A DNA stretch of 64,000 bases from assembly GCA_032358165.1 (NCBI GenBank), contig JAALGY010000012.1, positions 2,604,001 through 2,668,000 of the forward strand. Direction: 5' to 3'. The notes beneath the pieces were generated by a model, which saw only the letters and a list, made by a program, of their open reading frames with translations, was not told the origin of the DNA and did no database searches. The position numbers and the translations under genes are program-made. The stretch is from Diplosphaera chodatii. Lineage: Eukaryota; Chlorophyta; Trebouxiophyceae; Prasiolales; Stichococcaceae. This document shows positions 47,464-60,642 of the stretch, in pieces (the first letter of the stretch is position 1; each line of letters opens with the position of its first letter).

Positions 47464-49881
47464 TCACTTCTTCTTCTCGCTGGTGACGTTGAACTTGAAA
47501 TGGCAGATATCTGCAGGATCAGGTCACCAAGCCGCTCCACATGATTCACATACTATGCAGTGTGCATTGCCGTGTGGATACGCCAACCAGCAAAACAACA
47601 ACAGTGTGATGCCATGCAACAACTGCAACGTAATTGGCCAGCATACCTCCATCCACCACAACATAGTTCTTGCCCTCTTGCCGGAGCTTCCCGGCAGCCT
47701 TTACGGCGCCTTCCGAGCCAATCTCTTTCAGCACGTCGTATGCCATGACGTCCGCACACATGAAGCCGCGCTCGAAATCGCCATGGATGGCGCCCGCAGC
47801 CTGCAAGATGGCCGCCAAAGGGTGTGATTGATCATTGCCAGTTGCCTGCTGTCAACACAATCGTGGCATCGAGCTGCAGGTGGGGCTCGTTCATATGAGG
47901 GTTGGATGTGTATCATCAATCGATGGTAAGTGTTGACAAATGGTTAGAAGCACAGGACGGAACGGTCCTCACCTGAGGTGCCTTTGCACCCTTGCGGATC
48001 TGCCAGCACTTCACTTCGTCCTCTCCAGCAGTGAAGAAGTAGATGAGGTGCACTGCCCTGAAACCCGTCGTGATGATCTTGGGCAGCATGCTATTGGCGG
48101 CTGTCTGCATTCAGGATGTTTTGGCCCACTCAGTATTGCCAGACATGTGTCCCAACTGCAACCCTGCATGCCTGGGCGCTCACCTGCTTTTTAACCTGCA
48201 CAGCTGCTTTGGTAGAGGTGACCACTTGACAAATCCACATTTCGCACCTCTTTGCAGTAGGCTGCCTTCTCGTCATCAGGCATGTCGAACAGCTTCGACT
48301 CGAACTTGCCCGAGAAGGGGATGATGGGCTCGCCGCCATGCTTCTGTTGCAGCGACACGGGCGCTAACACTTTTGTTGAGTATAAAAGGCACAACACACC
48401 CAAGACTTGCCATTTTGGTGGACGGGAGGGGGTGTCAGAGCAGCATACCTGAACCCATTCGAATACAGGCCGTTGCCACTTGGACTTCTTCGAGATGAAA
48501 TTCTTCTCGCTGAGGTTGAGAAGGTACACCACTGGCTTTGCAGTGATCAGTGGATTAGTATTCAGAAACTCCACCTCCTTCGTGTTCCAATCCTCGAACC
48601 TGCACCCTCAGGTGCGCCAGTGCATCGCTGCTCTCGTTGCTGCTGCCCATGAGCGGCTACTCTACAGGGTTGAGAAGGCATTTAGGGACGCAGTCATACC
48701 TGACATCCTTGCCGGCGTTCAGCACAGCCAGCACCTTCTCTGTTATCTCAATCTGCTCCTTCTCATCCTTGTTGGGTGCACGCCCCCGAATCTTGCTTAT
48801 GCTCTCCAGGTGCGTCTACATGTGCCCACATGCACAATGCGTCTGCACAACCCATTGGCAACATCGCCAGCCATGCAGACACCGCACAGGCTTCGGCAAC
48901 AGACGCACAGCATGCAGGTGACCTGCTCTCACCTGCATGCGCTCAATGTCCTTGAGCCGCAGCTCATGATGGATGATCTCCAGATCCTCCACTGGGTCAA
49001 CACGGTCCTCTGTATGCACCACATCTGCATCCTGCATGTTTGCGAAGCACGGCCGATAACAGCTTGGCAGTGCTAGCTGTGTTGCTCGCAGCACGCAAAC
49101 GCAAGTGGGACTGACAGGCATGGACTGTGTAGTATTGCAAATGCAACAGCACGGTGATGGACTGCCATGACAATGGTTACAAAATTACCTCGAACCCTCT
49201 GCACACATGGAAGATGCCGTCCACTGCTGTGATGTGCGACAGGAATGCGTTGCCCAGCCCCTCTCCCGATGCTGCACCCCTGGCGGGAGCAGGACAGGCG
49301 CCAAAGTCTAGCTGTGCATTCGCACATTGGTGCAGCCGTTAGAAATGCATGGCGCAAGAGCAATGACAGACGCACTTGACGAGCCCCGCAATGTCGACAA
49401 TTTCCAGGAACGCGGGTATCTCGCTCTTCGGCTTATACGCTTCACACAGCCACTTGAAGCGGTCATCCGGCACATTCACACGCGCCTAAACAACAGCGGC
49501 CATAGTGCCCAATCAGAGGGGTGATCTGCGATCACATGTATAGCATTATACGCAAATCATTACGCACCCAAGGACGATGAGGCGAGCCTTACGTTGTTGG
49601 GGTCGATTGTGCAGAACGGGAAGTTCTCTGCGGGGATGCCCATTTTTGTGAGCGTGTTGAACAGTGTACTCTTGCCGACGTTGGGCAAGCCCACAATGCC
49701 CACCTGCATTTGCATCATGCTGGACCTCTGCCAGGCCGCAAAAATGCTAGAGGACCGTTCAGGTCTGCATGGTTCCCTGACCAAGTTAATGCTGATGCAT
49801 GCACATGCTCACCTTCAGGTTGGATTTGAAGCGACCCAGTATGGGACGCTCCGCAGGCACTTCCTTCTTCTTGGGAGCCAT
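47464..49881 (-). CDS. OLA1: Obg-like ATPase 1 (YchF/OLA1)
   Basis: Eleven exons close in phase to 391 residues, the normal length: 49881-49813, 49703-49593, 49485-49376, 49279-49189, 49031-48933, 48815-48700, 48599-48449, 48343-48248, 48104-47973, 47800-47647, 47510-47464. The P-loop GLPNVGKST is at residues 28-36. [30 protein letters not shown] (switch II), [12 protein letters not shown] (the NLSE element behind ATP rather than GTP preference in OLA1), and the TGS region [20 protein letters not shown] followed by [17 protein letters not shown] end the protein with [14 protein letters not shown]1 is a cytosolic P-loop ATPase that associates with ribosomes and stress responses. The start [18 protein letters not shown] matches plant homologues. 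Confidence 0.95.
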
Positions 49882-51454
49882 GCTGTGCTTGTGGATTCAC
49901 TGGTGATCGACCAGCACTCCAGCAACAAAGTTAACTACAGCAGCCGCCCTGAGTGCCTGGGTCCGGCCACGGTGTAAGCCCAGCGTAGTCACAAGTTGTT
50001 CATCACCACATAGAAAGCAAGCATACGGTAGGTGTTCAAGTGAACTGCATGCGAGATTGTAAAGCTCAAGTTCTCAAGGTGTTGTCAGACAAGGCACTGA
50101 TGACCAAGCTAATCACGCTAGACGGACTAGTTTATGGTCAACCAATGAAAATTTCAGTAGGCACGGTGGTCTGATAGTGCTGGTCAGGGACACAGGTTTG
50201 TTGCTGCATGGTAACAAGATACGCCCAGCACCTGCAGCCCCTAGGGAACCGCGACATATCTATGGAGCTGTCAGTTTTGTCCTGCTGTGGTTTTGCAGCA
50301 CACGCTGACCGTCATGAGACCATCAAGCGTCACAAAGCATACAGCATATCGCGCAACAGCAAACTCAGCACTTGTGCATGTGATGCATGATGCTTGTGAG
50401 CATCGCCTTTCGAACATCCTTGCACGCCATATCTCGGAGGCAGCTGCTTCGAGGCCTGCAGGCGCACAGGCAGGTTGACATGGTGCAGCCCAGCATGAGG
50501 TAACCTCGGTGCATGGCATGCCCTCCAATTCCATTCGTGTCAGCATTCACACCTATGGCCGTCGTCCATGTCATACCCTGCACATTCCATATCACGAAGC
50601 GCATGATCCACGCCCACCTTGTATGCTTATGCTCTCATTCACAGGACAACACGTGTGAGTACATCTCACAACTGCGCACAGAAGATGGGTCGTATAAACT
50701 GGCTGCTCGTGGACTATATCAACATCTGATACCTGCCTATCATCGAGTAGGCTAGCAAGGCATGTGTGGCTGGGCAGGGGTTTGTCAAAAGCCCACCTGC
50801 TTTATCAGGCGACGGACCACCACGGGCCTTGTGAAAGCTGCACCCTCAGTGAACATAGGCACGGTGCCGCTGCTGCGGTTCACGCATCTGATGAGCAACA
50901 ACGCCGACAATTTCTCTTGCATGGACGACAAACATAGCCCCGCCCGTTGACCTCCGCAGCCTTTGAGGCCACGTTTTCTCTTATGTAGCAGCTATTTGGA
51001 AGTCCGGGCTAGCCCTGGCTGGTCCTCTGGAGCGCTGGTCGCAGGCATGTATGGGCGCATGGTTGCAACAACGGCTCTGCCAACGTCTCCAGTCAAAGCC
51101 GGTCAAGCCGGTCCAAGAAGTGGGGATCAACCAAGGCACACGAGAGCGAAATGCTTTGTTGACTGCCCTGACAGCTTGAAGTTGCAACGAGGCGCTATGT
51201 TGCCGCCTGCACTTGCGCTGAGACTGCAACGCTGCTCCCAGCACCTTGTTACCCACGGCATGCCACTTGAGTGGGGTCCTTTCAACACCAGGCAGAAAAG
51301 GGGAGAACGTCTCCAGTGGGGCCTCCCTTCATCGTACTGATGCGGTGGTGCCTTGTTCGTTTAGCCTGCTGAACGAGCCAATGAACGAGCTACATGGGAT
51401 GAATGTCAACCAACATTCTGGACAAAGTAATATTGACTCCCTGCTCGAAACTAC
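49882..51454. other. 1.6-kb stretch without a recognised gene
   Basis: It contains the OLA1 promoter at its left end. All frames are short and no family motif, tRNA or repeat is recognised. It ends where homology with the second methyltransferase locus begins (about 51455). Confidence 0.45.
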
Positions 51455-53046
51455 GCATGATATTTGTAATAGATTCCCGGTACTGCACAGCGATTACTGC
51501 CTATCGGCCACGCTTGTAGTTGGATCCACTTCTTCAGCCTGTTTGACCTACTCGCTTGGCACTGAATGTTTATTTGAGTGTCCTCGTAACTGCGTAGGCA
51601 CGGCTGGCCCCCTACGGACTTGTGTCAGTGCAACTGCGCCGGTGCTGATCCCGACAGGCAGCCCTGTACATGCGATTTGCGAACGCTGCCAGAGAGCATG
51701 CTAGAGCACTAGGGTGGGATGCAGCTTCAACGTGGGGTGCTGCCATCCATCGCGCTCCTACTCTGCATTGCAATATACTTTCTCCTGCCAAGATGGCCAG
51801 CACCAAGCTACGTCCTGACACTGCAGACACGGATGGGCCCCAGCTGGCTAGGTGGCAGGTCCGTCTATGGGGTCACACCGCAGCAGGTTGTCACCTACAG
51901 GCGGGAGTTGGAGCGGCGACTGCAGTACCTAGAAGCAAACAGGGCTAACTTTGCGCAGCCGGGAATGCTTGGGCATCTTTGGATGCTTTTCTCTGCAGTA
52001 TGGCCGTGCGCTCCTCTAGAGCGCATCGGGAACGTGATGGACGGAGGCAAGTGGACGTGCGATATTGATGGTGTTGTGGCTGGTCCAGATTGCACCGTTT
52101 TCAGCTTGGGCTCAAACGGGGAGACCGCATTTGAGGAGGCAGTCCTTGATCGGGCTCCGCACTGCAAGGTGCACACCTTTGACCACACTCTGACACCAGA
52201 GAAACGAGCCAAGGTTGACTCCGTCCCAGCAATTCTATTCCATGCGTTAGGCTTCACCAGCGAACGGAAGCTAGCTGCTGCCGAGCAGAATGGCAGGGAG
52301 CTCGGAGGCTATCCTGCAACCAGCTTCACTTCTCTTGAGCGGTCAATGACAACGAATGATGTGACATGGGTTGACATCTTGAAGATTGATATCGAAGGGG
52401 AAGAGTGGGAAGTGTTTTCAGAATTGTTGGCTCGCAACGACACGATCCCTATCACACAAGTGTACATCGAGTTCCATTGTTGCATCCCTAACCACCCAGC
52501 TTTGGGCCGTCTTTGTCCTGGTGATAGATCTTCAGCAGAGTTCTTTACGGCCTGTCCTTCAGACATTGTGCGGGCAGACTTCCTAGCAGCATTCTTTACT
52601 TCCATGGACCGTCATGGTTTCCGAGCATACCGTAGTGAGATGAACCCTTACGATGCGACGAACAGTATTGAGTACGCCTTCGTTCAGACTGACGCTCAAG
52701 GTCGCATGGTCACGCGTAGGCACCACAGCCAGATAGTGGTCCATTAGTGATGTGTGAAGTCAGTGTACCGGACATGCGCCTGATGTCACCATGCACGTAA
52801 GGGTATGGGTTGCCTAGAGCTGACTTGTATCTACGATCAGGCAATATTACTACATCGAAGGACACTGTTTGCTGAACCGGCATGGGGCTTCTTAGCTTGC
52901 AGGATCGCTCCTCCGCTGATGCGCATGTCTCCTCCGCTCTCCAAAACCGTTACCATTGCCCGAGCCCCGCACGGCGCTGAGATACACCTGCGGCGCCGTC
53001 TCACTCTGTTCGCCTTTGTGATTGTTGGCCATGCGCAAGTACAGCA
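51455..53046 (+). repeat. Duplicated block, copy A (intronless methyltransferase locus)
   Basis: From about 51455 to 53046 the sequence matches 57765-60116, including about 260 bp upstream of the start codon and about 300 bp downstream of the stop. The shared upstream part begins with atagattcccggtactgcac and has several small indels. The shared downstream part starts with gatgtg and ends at about ccacag. The copies differ chiefly by seven introns present only in copy B. Confidence 0.9.
51719..52747 (+). CDS. Methyltransferase-domain type II membrane protein, intronless copy
   Basis: A single 342-residue frame. Residues 9-24 are a signal anchor (PSIALLLCIAIYFLLP). The lumenal domain has WTCDIDGVVAGPDCTVFSLG (the glycine-containing motif I strand of a Rossmann fold), VHTFDHTLTP, VDILKIDIEGEEWEVF (FkbM-like KIDIEGxE block) and VYIEFHCC. 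The layout resembles METTL24/FkbM-like proteins; the substrate is unknown and could be a glycan. It is nearly identical to the intron-bearing gene at 58058-59825, differing by scattered substitutions and a 3-residue insertion after YVLT. The frame is intact with mostly conservative changes, which argues for continued function. Confidence 0.82.
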   Translation: MQLQRGVLPSIALLLCIAIYFLLPRWPAPSYVLTLQTRMGPSWLGGRSVYGVTPQQVVTYRRELERRLQYLEANRANFAQPGMLGHLWMLFSAVWPCAPLERIGNVMDGGKWTCDIDGVVAGPDCTVFSLGSNGETAFEEAVLDRAPHCKVHTFDHTLTPEKRAKVDSVPAILFHALGFTSERKLAAAEQNGRELGGYPATSFTSLERSMTTNDVTWVDILKIDIEGEEWEVFSELLARNDTIPITQVYIEFHCCIPNHPALGRLCPGDRSSAEFFTACPSDIVRADFLAAFFTSMDRHGFRAYRSEMNPYDATNSIEYAFVQTDAQGRMVTRRHHSQIVVH

Positions 53047-53334
53047 CCACAGCATCATCCCCTGTTCTATCCCCCTTGGTGTACTGAAACCATGGGGGAC
53101 TACCACAATCACAGATTCCTTGCTGATATCATCGGATTTCCAAATGCATGCATCGAATATTTTCCATCCTCATCGTGCTGCTCACCAGCGTGCGATATTG
53201 CATCACCATTTCACGGAGCGGGCCATACTGATGTATGCACAGCAAGTCCGGCGCCGCTTTGCCGCTGATGCCTGGCAGGTGACGCCACCTGCAGCTAGGT
53301 GACGCCACCGCCGCACCACTTGCGGCCCAGGACA

Positions 53335-56300
53335 ATGCAGCGTCGCGCCGGGCGCTGTTTGTCGACTGCAGGCCTGATCCCGGCGGTGGGACTGGCTGTA
53401 TATGCAGCGCTGCTGTTGATCAGCATGCTCAGTGGCAGGAAACACACGAGCGTCTTCGATGCTCCGCCCGGCATTGGGTGCATTGCATGGCGCCATACTC
53501 AGTCGTGCAGTCCCTTCGGGTGAGCGTGCTAACTTCACAGACAATAATGCAACGTCGTCTCGAACAAGTGCTGATGCATATGCTAGCTGATGCGCCGTGA
53601 GAACAGCTTGGCTGTTAATTTGGCAGCGCCCGCGTCCCAACCGGCGATCGCAGCTGTGATGCAGTCATCAGGGCAGATGCGGGGTACTGCGAGTGCACAG
53701 GAGGATGGACGACGCACAGGTGCTGCGAACACGCACCAGCACAATGTCATGTTGCAGATTTGACGTTATTTGACCTTCCAAGGCCTCTGTCACAGCGGCA
53801 GGACAGCAGATGAGCATCACCCAAAAGCGCTCGAGGCATGCCAAGGCTGTACAGTCCGAGGTGCATGACGTATGCATCATTGAACGCTTTTCGATGACGA
53901 ACGTTGCAGGACCACTTGCGGGTACCACGAGCCGTATACCTGCGCAGAAGCATGCCGCCAGCTGATACTTGACCACCTGGAGGCGCTGCAACCCCCGGCG
54001 CCGCTCAACTGCACGCGTCAAGGTCAGCGCATAATGTGGTGACAGGGCTGAGGGCATGCTACTTGCCAATCAGCACTACTTATGTCAGCTTTCCAGTTTC
54101 AGTAACAGGGACGATGCTGCTGCAGGGCCATACCTTGCTGAGCGGTTCATCAGGAATGATGATCCAGCCTGGGCAGCAGCGGCAGCCAGGCTGCAGGCCA
54201 GCGCAGGGGCAGCCACTGCAGCAGCGGTTGCAGGTATCAGACGGCTAGCAGCAGTGCCTGAAGACGATGCATACCTGGTGCATGGGTACTCACAGGGTGC
54301 CAGCTGGCAGGCGCAGCGGCTTCCTGGCCTTCCACAGCAGCAACCGGGGATGCAACGGCAGCGAAGACAGCAGCAGCAGCAGCATGCCAACATCAGCACG
54401 CATGTGGTGCAAGGCAGTCACACCGCAGCGCGGCGACAGCAGATAGACAGTCAGCGTAGGCAGCTGCTTGTGGCCAGCCAGGCAGATGGAGCCGGCCAGC
54501 AGACTCAGGGCGCTACTGCCTCAGCAGCGCTGCCCGCTGCGAGGGCAGCCGAGCAGGCGGTGGCCCTGTGGGGCCAGGTGGAGCAGGCGCTCCTGGCCGC
54601 TGGTCCGCACGCAGTCCAGCCGCCGGGGACGCGCACCGATACAGCAGACTTCGTCCGTCTGGGCATGCGCATGAGCAGGTGTGCAACTACACGAGGCCAC
54701 TTGGATCTGTAGCTTGGGGCAGCGTGTGGAGTGCGCGCCAGATAGAATGAGCTCATTTTGTAGTCAGCAGAGTGTGGAACGTCTGCGCTGCGTTGCGTGC
54801 ATTGCCTTCCAGGGTTCCAGTACGGGTTCACATTGGGGCTCTTGACACCTGCACAATGCATGATCCGCCCGTGCCTTTCAGAGCAGATGGAATATGCCTG
54901 GATGACACACCAGGTCATTCCACTTGCTGGCAACAACACCTGACCATAATCATGTGCTGCTGCAGGCACGATGTGCAGCGTGCGCAGGAGCAGTGGCGTG
55001 CCTTCCTGGCGGAGGCGCCTGCGTACCCTGAGGCAGTCTTCAGCGGTCGTGGAGTAGTCATTCTCAGCGGCAGGCTGTTCTACATGGTGCCAGCCTGGGT
55101 CAACCTGCACATGCTGCGGCGAACAGGTGCATGTTCCCCATGCAGCCAGTTGTTGCATCCCTGTGATCTGAATCCCGGCCAGCATTCAGTCCAGGCTTGA
55201 GGCACCGCTGGCTGTCAACAGCAGGCTGAGAACAGGCCCTGATCCACTTGCCGCTTCGTCTTGCGCACCCCCAGGCTGCAGGCTGCCAGTGGAGATGTGG
55301 TTCCCTGAGCTGGAGGCGCCCTCGCCGGGGCTGGCGGCAGCGCTTACCAGGCTGGGCGCCACAGTCCGGCTGCTGCCGCCCGCCGCTGCCCGCGCCGGCG
55401 GCTTCACCATGAAGGCGGCCACCATCCTGCTCAGCGGCTTCGAGGAGGTGTCTGCTGTTCACTGTGTGCGGCATGATCTCAAGTGTTCTCCAGTCGGCTG
55501 TTACGCTTTGTTGCTGCAGGCGTCAACAAGTTTGCAGCTTGCTGTCAGGTGCACGAATGCAATTTTCATGTCAGGTGCAAGATTGCAACTTTATGCGTTG
55601 TGTTAGGTGCTGTTCCTGGATGCCGACAACATCGCGGTGCGGGACCCATCGCCACTGTTTACGTCCCCTGGCTACAATGCGACCGGCGCGCTGCTATGGC
55701 CGGACTACTGGGAGCGCTCGGCAGCGCCCGATCTGGCAGATGTGCTCGGACTACAGCCTGAGCAGCTACCAGCCGGCACATTCGAGAGTGGCCAGATGGC
55801 ACTAGACAAGCGCAGGTGTGCACAACACAAAACAGCATGTGGCTCTGTATGCTGCGCATGCTTGAATGTATGTGTTACCTGCAAGTCACGACAACTGGTA
55901 GCCACTTGCGTGATCTGTTGCCAGCACATATAGCCCTCAGGCATGGTAGGCTCTCGAACTGCTTTTGCGCAGGCTGTGGAGGGGAATGTTGCTGGCCACG
56001 TTCTTAAACATCCAGTCTGGGCTGTATTATGAACTGCTATCTAATTTCATGGGCAAGGGCGACAAGGTGCAGACATCGCTGACCACCTGTGATCAGCTGT
56101 AGATCTGGACACTACCTGGGCTGAAGTGGGCTTCATGCCTTTGCTTCTGTGCCACTTGCTGAAGGCTCCACAGTGCATTGCGTATCCAGGTTATCCCTGG
56201 GTGCGTGTGGCTGTTGCACATTGATACTCGTTTTGCGAGCTTATGGACGGGCTGTGCTCAAAACAGGAGACGTTCCCATATGCGTTCATGGCAACCAACA

Positions 56301-57495
56301 CCAGTTACTCGGCAATCGCGGCTCCTGCTGGCAGCGTGGGGATTACCAAGTGAGTGTGCTTATGTTGTATGCTGTGGCCACCTACAGCATACTTTGCAGC
56401 ATTTCAGGCATCAGTGGAAATGATGTTTTGCTGCATTGAATAGGATGAACTGTAACAAGCACCAGCGGCACTGCTGGCACAATTTTGCAGGCAACAGCAT
56501 AGCGCAACATAATGAACAGGGTGTGTAGCATGACATGCAGTGCTTTGGACTGCAAATTGCTTGACAACTGCACTGCTTTGGTGCCTTAGACTGTCGAGTG
56601 CACATTGAACGTGAGAAAAGAAGCTGTGTTCGAATAGTTCTGATTGTCAATGTAATGGTTATGCTTGCAGGCCAGCTGATGTTCCTGCACACCAACTTCT
56701 GGCCAAAGATGAACTTGCAGCTGCCTCTCTCAGTGGAAGACTACACCAGGCATGATTGGGCATGTGCACGCAAATCGTTTGACGGTGTCCCATTTTGTTT
56801 TGATCAGCGAGCATGGAGCAGTGAGCATGGTGTGCATGTGAGGCACATCTTGCGCGGAGGCATTTACTCAGAAGTTGTGCTGCGTATTCATCATGTGCAG
56901 GCGGTGGCAGCTATTAGTCCCTGGGAACCGGCCGTTTGCTGATGTGACAGCCGCGCTAGGCCGCGATCTTGAACAGGAAACCTTTGAGGTACATAAGGAC
57001 TGCTGTAGCGCCAAGGTCGTCAGTGCTTGACTCAGCCACGAATCCATCTGTACACGCAAGCTAACAACGTGGCAGTTTTGCGCACTGAGGAACATGCGAC
57101 TTCACCGCTGCTGCAGATGTTGTCACATTTCCGGTGTGCGCCCTGGCTGTCAGAGCTGCTGAGACATCAGGGCGCTGAGGTGCCGGAACCGCTGCAGGGT
57201 TTCCACCCGCTGCACAATGGCTTTGACTTCAGGTGGCCTTTCAGGTGCACTTCGTGATGGGCATGCAAAGTGCAGTTATCCGTCCAGCTGCGGACAGTTG
57301 ACAAGCATGCATGAACTCAGGTTGAGTGGCTCAATGCGCCTTGCAACATTGACACGATTCACATACAGGCGTGGCATGGCTGGCCCGTACTTGCAGTTCA
57401 CCAAGGTGACCTTCGGCGACAAGGTCGAGCATTACAGGAATAGGTGGGTTCGGCCGTGGCTGGCGCGCCATGGAACAGGCAAACAAGCACGGTAG
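53335..57495 (+). CDS. GT71-like alpha-mannosyltransferase (MNN family)
   Basis: Twelve exons in closed phase give 653 residues: 53335-53519, 54109-54678, 54966-55126, 55275-55447, 55607-55815, 55973-56066, 56267-56349, 56444-56520, 56671-56749, 56901-56988, 57117-57232, 57369-57495. A signal anchor (residues 18-35, VGLAVYAALLLISML) is followed by a long Gln/Ala-rich stem with a polyglutamine tract. The catalytic domain fits Mannosyl_trans3 (PF11051): VFSGRGVVILSG, PVEMWFPELE, FTMKAATILLSGFEEVLFLD with DAD at residues 368-370, NATGALLWPDYW, LPAGTFESGQMALDKRR, NIQSGLYYELLSNFMGKGD and MFLHTNFWPK. It should transfer mannose from GDP-mannose in the Golgi. The junction after 56749 requires a GC donor to give EDYTRRWQLLVPGN. 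A 15-kDa-scale stem is long for the family. Confidence 0.82.
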
Positions 57496-57764
57496 TGTCA
57501 GGTCACAATGTCCCCATGCCTTTGCTGTGTTGATGAAGTTCGTACCCTTGTCAGGGCAACTAGGGTCAAATGTTGATGTCATCAGGAGCCTGTCAACGCA
57601 AGATACCGACCCCTGCCTCCCAATGTGTCTGTGGGTTGACATTTCGGATGTCCGCTCTATAAAGGCCCTATAACGCGTTTGGCCACTCGACCATACAAGT
57701 TTGACCCCCCTCAAACTATCTGGAAACACCTAAAGAGCCCAGTCACCGGACTGGGCCAAAATGC

Positions 57765-60116
57765 GCATCATATTGGGAATAGATTCCCGGTACTGCACAG
57801 CCCGGCGTGCAGCACGGGTGTGTGAGAATGTGACTACAGCTCATCGGCCATCGCTTGCAATTGGATCCACTTCTTCACCCTGTTTCACCTACACTCGCTT
57901 GGCACTCGACGTTTATTGTGTCCTCGTAAGTGCATAGCTACGGCTGGCCCCCTACGGACTTGTGTCAGTACAGCTACGCGGTGCTGATCCCGGCAGGCGG
58001 CCCTGTACCTGCGATGTGCGAACGCAGCCAGAGAGCATGCTAGAGCACTAGGGTGGGATGCAGCTTCAACGTGGGGTGCTGCCATCCATCGCGCTCCTAC
58101 TCTGCATTGCAATATACTTTCTCCTGCCAAGATGGCCAGCACCAAGCTACGTCCTGACACAGATGGGGCCCAGCTGGTGAGTTGCCTGATATTCGATCCA
58201 AGCACTTCATGGCCACCAGCTGGCTTCAGCTAGCTAAGCCGTGTTGCGCGTTTCTGCAGGCTACGTGGCAGGTCCGTCTATGGGGTCACACCGCAGCAGG
58301 TCGTCACTTACAGGCGGGAGTTGGAGCGGCGACTGCAGTACTTAGAAGCAAACAGGGCTAACTTTGCGCAGCCGGGAATGATTGGGCATCTTTGGATGCT
58401 TTTCTCTGCAGTATGGCCGTGCGCTCCTCTAGAGCGCATCGGGAATGTGATGGACGGAGGTAGGAAGGACAGCATCATCAACATTGCACATACCTGCAAG
58501 TCGATGTGCAACTCGGTAGCACATCGAGCTCCCCCATGAGCCTTTGCAGCCGTCACCTCAGCCTATAGTCTATCAACGGTGCTCCTCGTGCATTGCCGCA
58601 GGCAAGTGGACGTGCGATTTCGATGGTGTTGTGGCTGATCCAGATTGCACCGTTTTCAGCTTGGGCTCAGACGGGGAGACCGCATTTGAGGAGGCAGTTC
58701 TTGATCGGGCTCCGCACTGCAAGGTTAGGCCCACCATGCCATGTGGCAATCCGCACCCCTGCAGCAAGCAGCCTGTAAACTCATGCACGCTGTGCTGCGC
58801 GCCTGTGCCAAGATATGCACAGTGCTGAGAGTGGCATTGCTTAGGTGCACACCTTTGACCACACTCTGACACCAGAGAAACGAGCCAAGGTTGACTCCGT
58901 CCCAGCAATTCTATTTCATGCATTAGGCTTCACCAGGTTGTTGTTTTCACGGTGCTTATTACACTTTTGGTCTTGTCGTGCAGTTGCTGTCGTTCTGAAT
59001 GCCCGCGTTGCCAACAAGATGTGCCATCTGCAGCGAACGGAAGCTAGCTGCTGCCGAGCAGAATGGCGGGGATCTCGGAGGCTATCCTGCAACCAGCTTC
59101 ACTTCTCTTGAGCGGTCAATGACAACGACTGATGTGACATGGGTTGACATCTTGAAGATTGATATCGAAGGTTGGTATGGCGTGTATTGCAGATGTGCAC
59201 GGCATTGCATGTCACACTGTGCTCGTGATCTGCAAGCGAGCTCACTCTTGCCACTGCGACCATGGGGATAATGCAGGGGAAGAGTGGGAAGTGTTTTCAG
59301 AATTGTTGGCTCGCAACGAAACGATCCCTGTCACACAAGTGAGCGAACGTCTCAATGGATGGCATGTCTTCCTACCTGAGCAAGCATCAAGCATGATAGA
59401 CTTGACAAGTCACGGTATGTGCAGGTGTACATCGAGTTCCATTGTTGCAAGTCTAATCAGCCAGATTCGGGCCGGCTTTGTCCTGGTGACAGGTCTTCAG
59501 CAGATTTTTTTACGACCTGTCCTTCAGACATTGTGCGGGCAGACTTCCTAGCAGCATTCTTTACTTCCATGGAGTGCGTTTCTTCTCTTGCATCAAGGAA
59601 ATGGATAATGTTTTCCTGGTCATTGACATGCATGCCTGCATATGCATGACCAGCAAATGCAGCTCACTTTTCGTGTTGCATTCCAGCCGTCATGGGTTTC
59701 GAGCATACCGTAGTGAGATGAACCCTTATGATGCGATGGACTGTATTGAGTACGCCTTCATTCAGACTGACGCTCAAGGCCGCATGGTCACACGTAGGCA
59801 CCACAACCAGATAGTGGTCCAGTAGTGATGTGTCAAGTCAATATACCGGACATGCGCCTGATGTCACCATGCACGTAAGGGTATGGGTTGCCTAGAGCTG
59901 ATATGTATCTACGATATTGTGATACTACATCGAAGGACACTGTTTGCTGAACCGGCATAGGACTCCTTAGCATTTGCAGACTCGCTCCTCCGCTGATGCG
60001 CATGTCTCCTCTCCAAAACAGTTGCCATCGCCCAAGCCCCGCACTAGCGCTGAGATGCACCTGCGGCGCCGTCTCACTCTATTCGCCTTTGTGATTGTTG
60101 GCCATACGCAAGTAGA
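57765..60116 (+). repeat. Duplicated block, copy B (intron-bearing methyltransferase locus)
   Basis: Homologous to 51455-53046 over the 5' flank, all coding exons and the 3' flank. Copy B carries a roughly 27-38 bp insertion near 57803-57840 relative to copy A, besides the seven introns. Homology fades after about 60116. Confidence 0.9.
58058..59825 (+). CDS. Methyltransferase-domain type II membrane protein, intron-bearing copy
   Basis: Eight exons (58058-58176, 58260-58459, 58602-58723, 58845-58936, 59034-59170, 59277-59338, 59425-59573, 59687-59825) give 339 residues in closed phase. Intron positions are proven by direct comparison with the intronless copy: removing them restores the copy-A sequence exactly at every junction. 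All seven have GT-AG borders and are 83-142 nt long. Anchor, motif I strand, KIDIEG block and C-terminus match the copy at 51719. Both copies are intact, so either may be functional. Confidence 0.88.
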
Positions 60117-60642
60117 AAACCACAGCAGGGTTTGCTGTCCTACAGGACATCAATGCATACAATCTGATAGGAATAATGTGAAAATTACCCCCATAGGCAT
60201 GTGTCTCGCATACAGTCCTTCAAGCCCTGCAAGCACCCAATTCAGTTTTCTACTGCTTGGCATGCACTTCGGCTACATCTGTGTCAGCATCTGACCAGCT
60301 GACACAGCTTCCAATGAGCCATACTTCCATTAATACCTGTAAAGCGCGAATGGCAAAGCGCCTTGTCCGCCCCGTCTTCTCCGCTCAAGTTGTCATGCGC
60401 TGGCCAGCACTTGTGAGTATGACTCGTAGCTGCACGGAAAGCAGATTGTATCAACTCAGCGTGCTCATGGAAACTTCTGACGCCAGCACATGCTGATACT
60501 GCCCATGTTTGGTTATGGTAGCAGGGGCCACGCCATGCGATGCTGGGCACGTCTTAAGCAGCAGGTACGCTGTGTGACCTGACAGCAACTTGCGGCAGCT
60601 GCATTGGAATGCACATACAATTGCAGCTCGTCTGGTGCGCAC
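60117..60642. other. Convergent intergenic region
   Basis: It lies between copy B of the methyltransferase gene (plus) and the GH125-like gene (minus). The last GH125 exon may read on to a stop near 60520. Nothing else is recognised. Confidence 0.4.

Noticed and set aside
51719..52747. Intronless gene called a processed pseudogene
   Set aside because: The frame is intact over 342 codons, has no poly(A) remnant, and keeps matching upstream and downstream flanks; function cannot be excluded.
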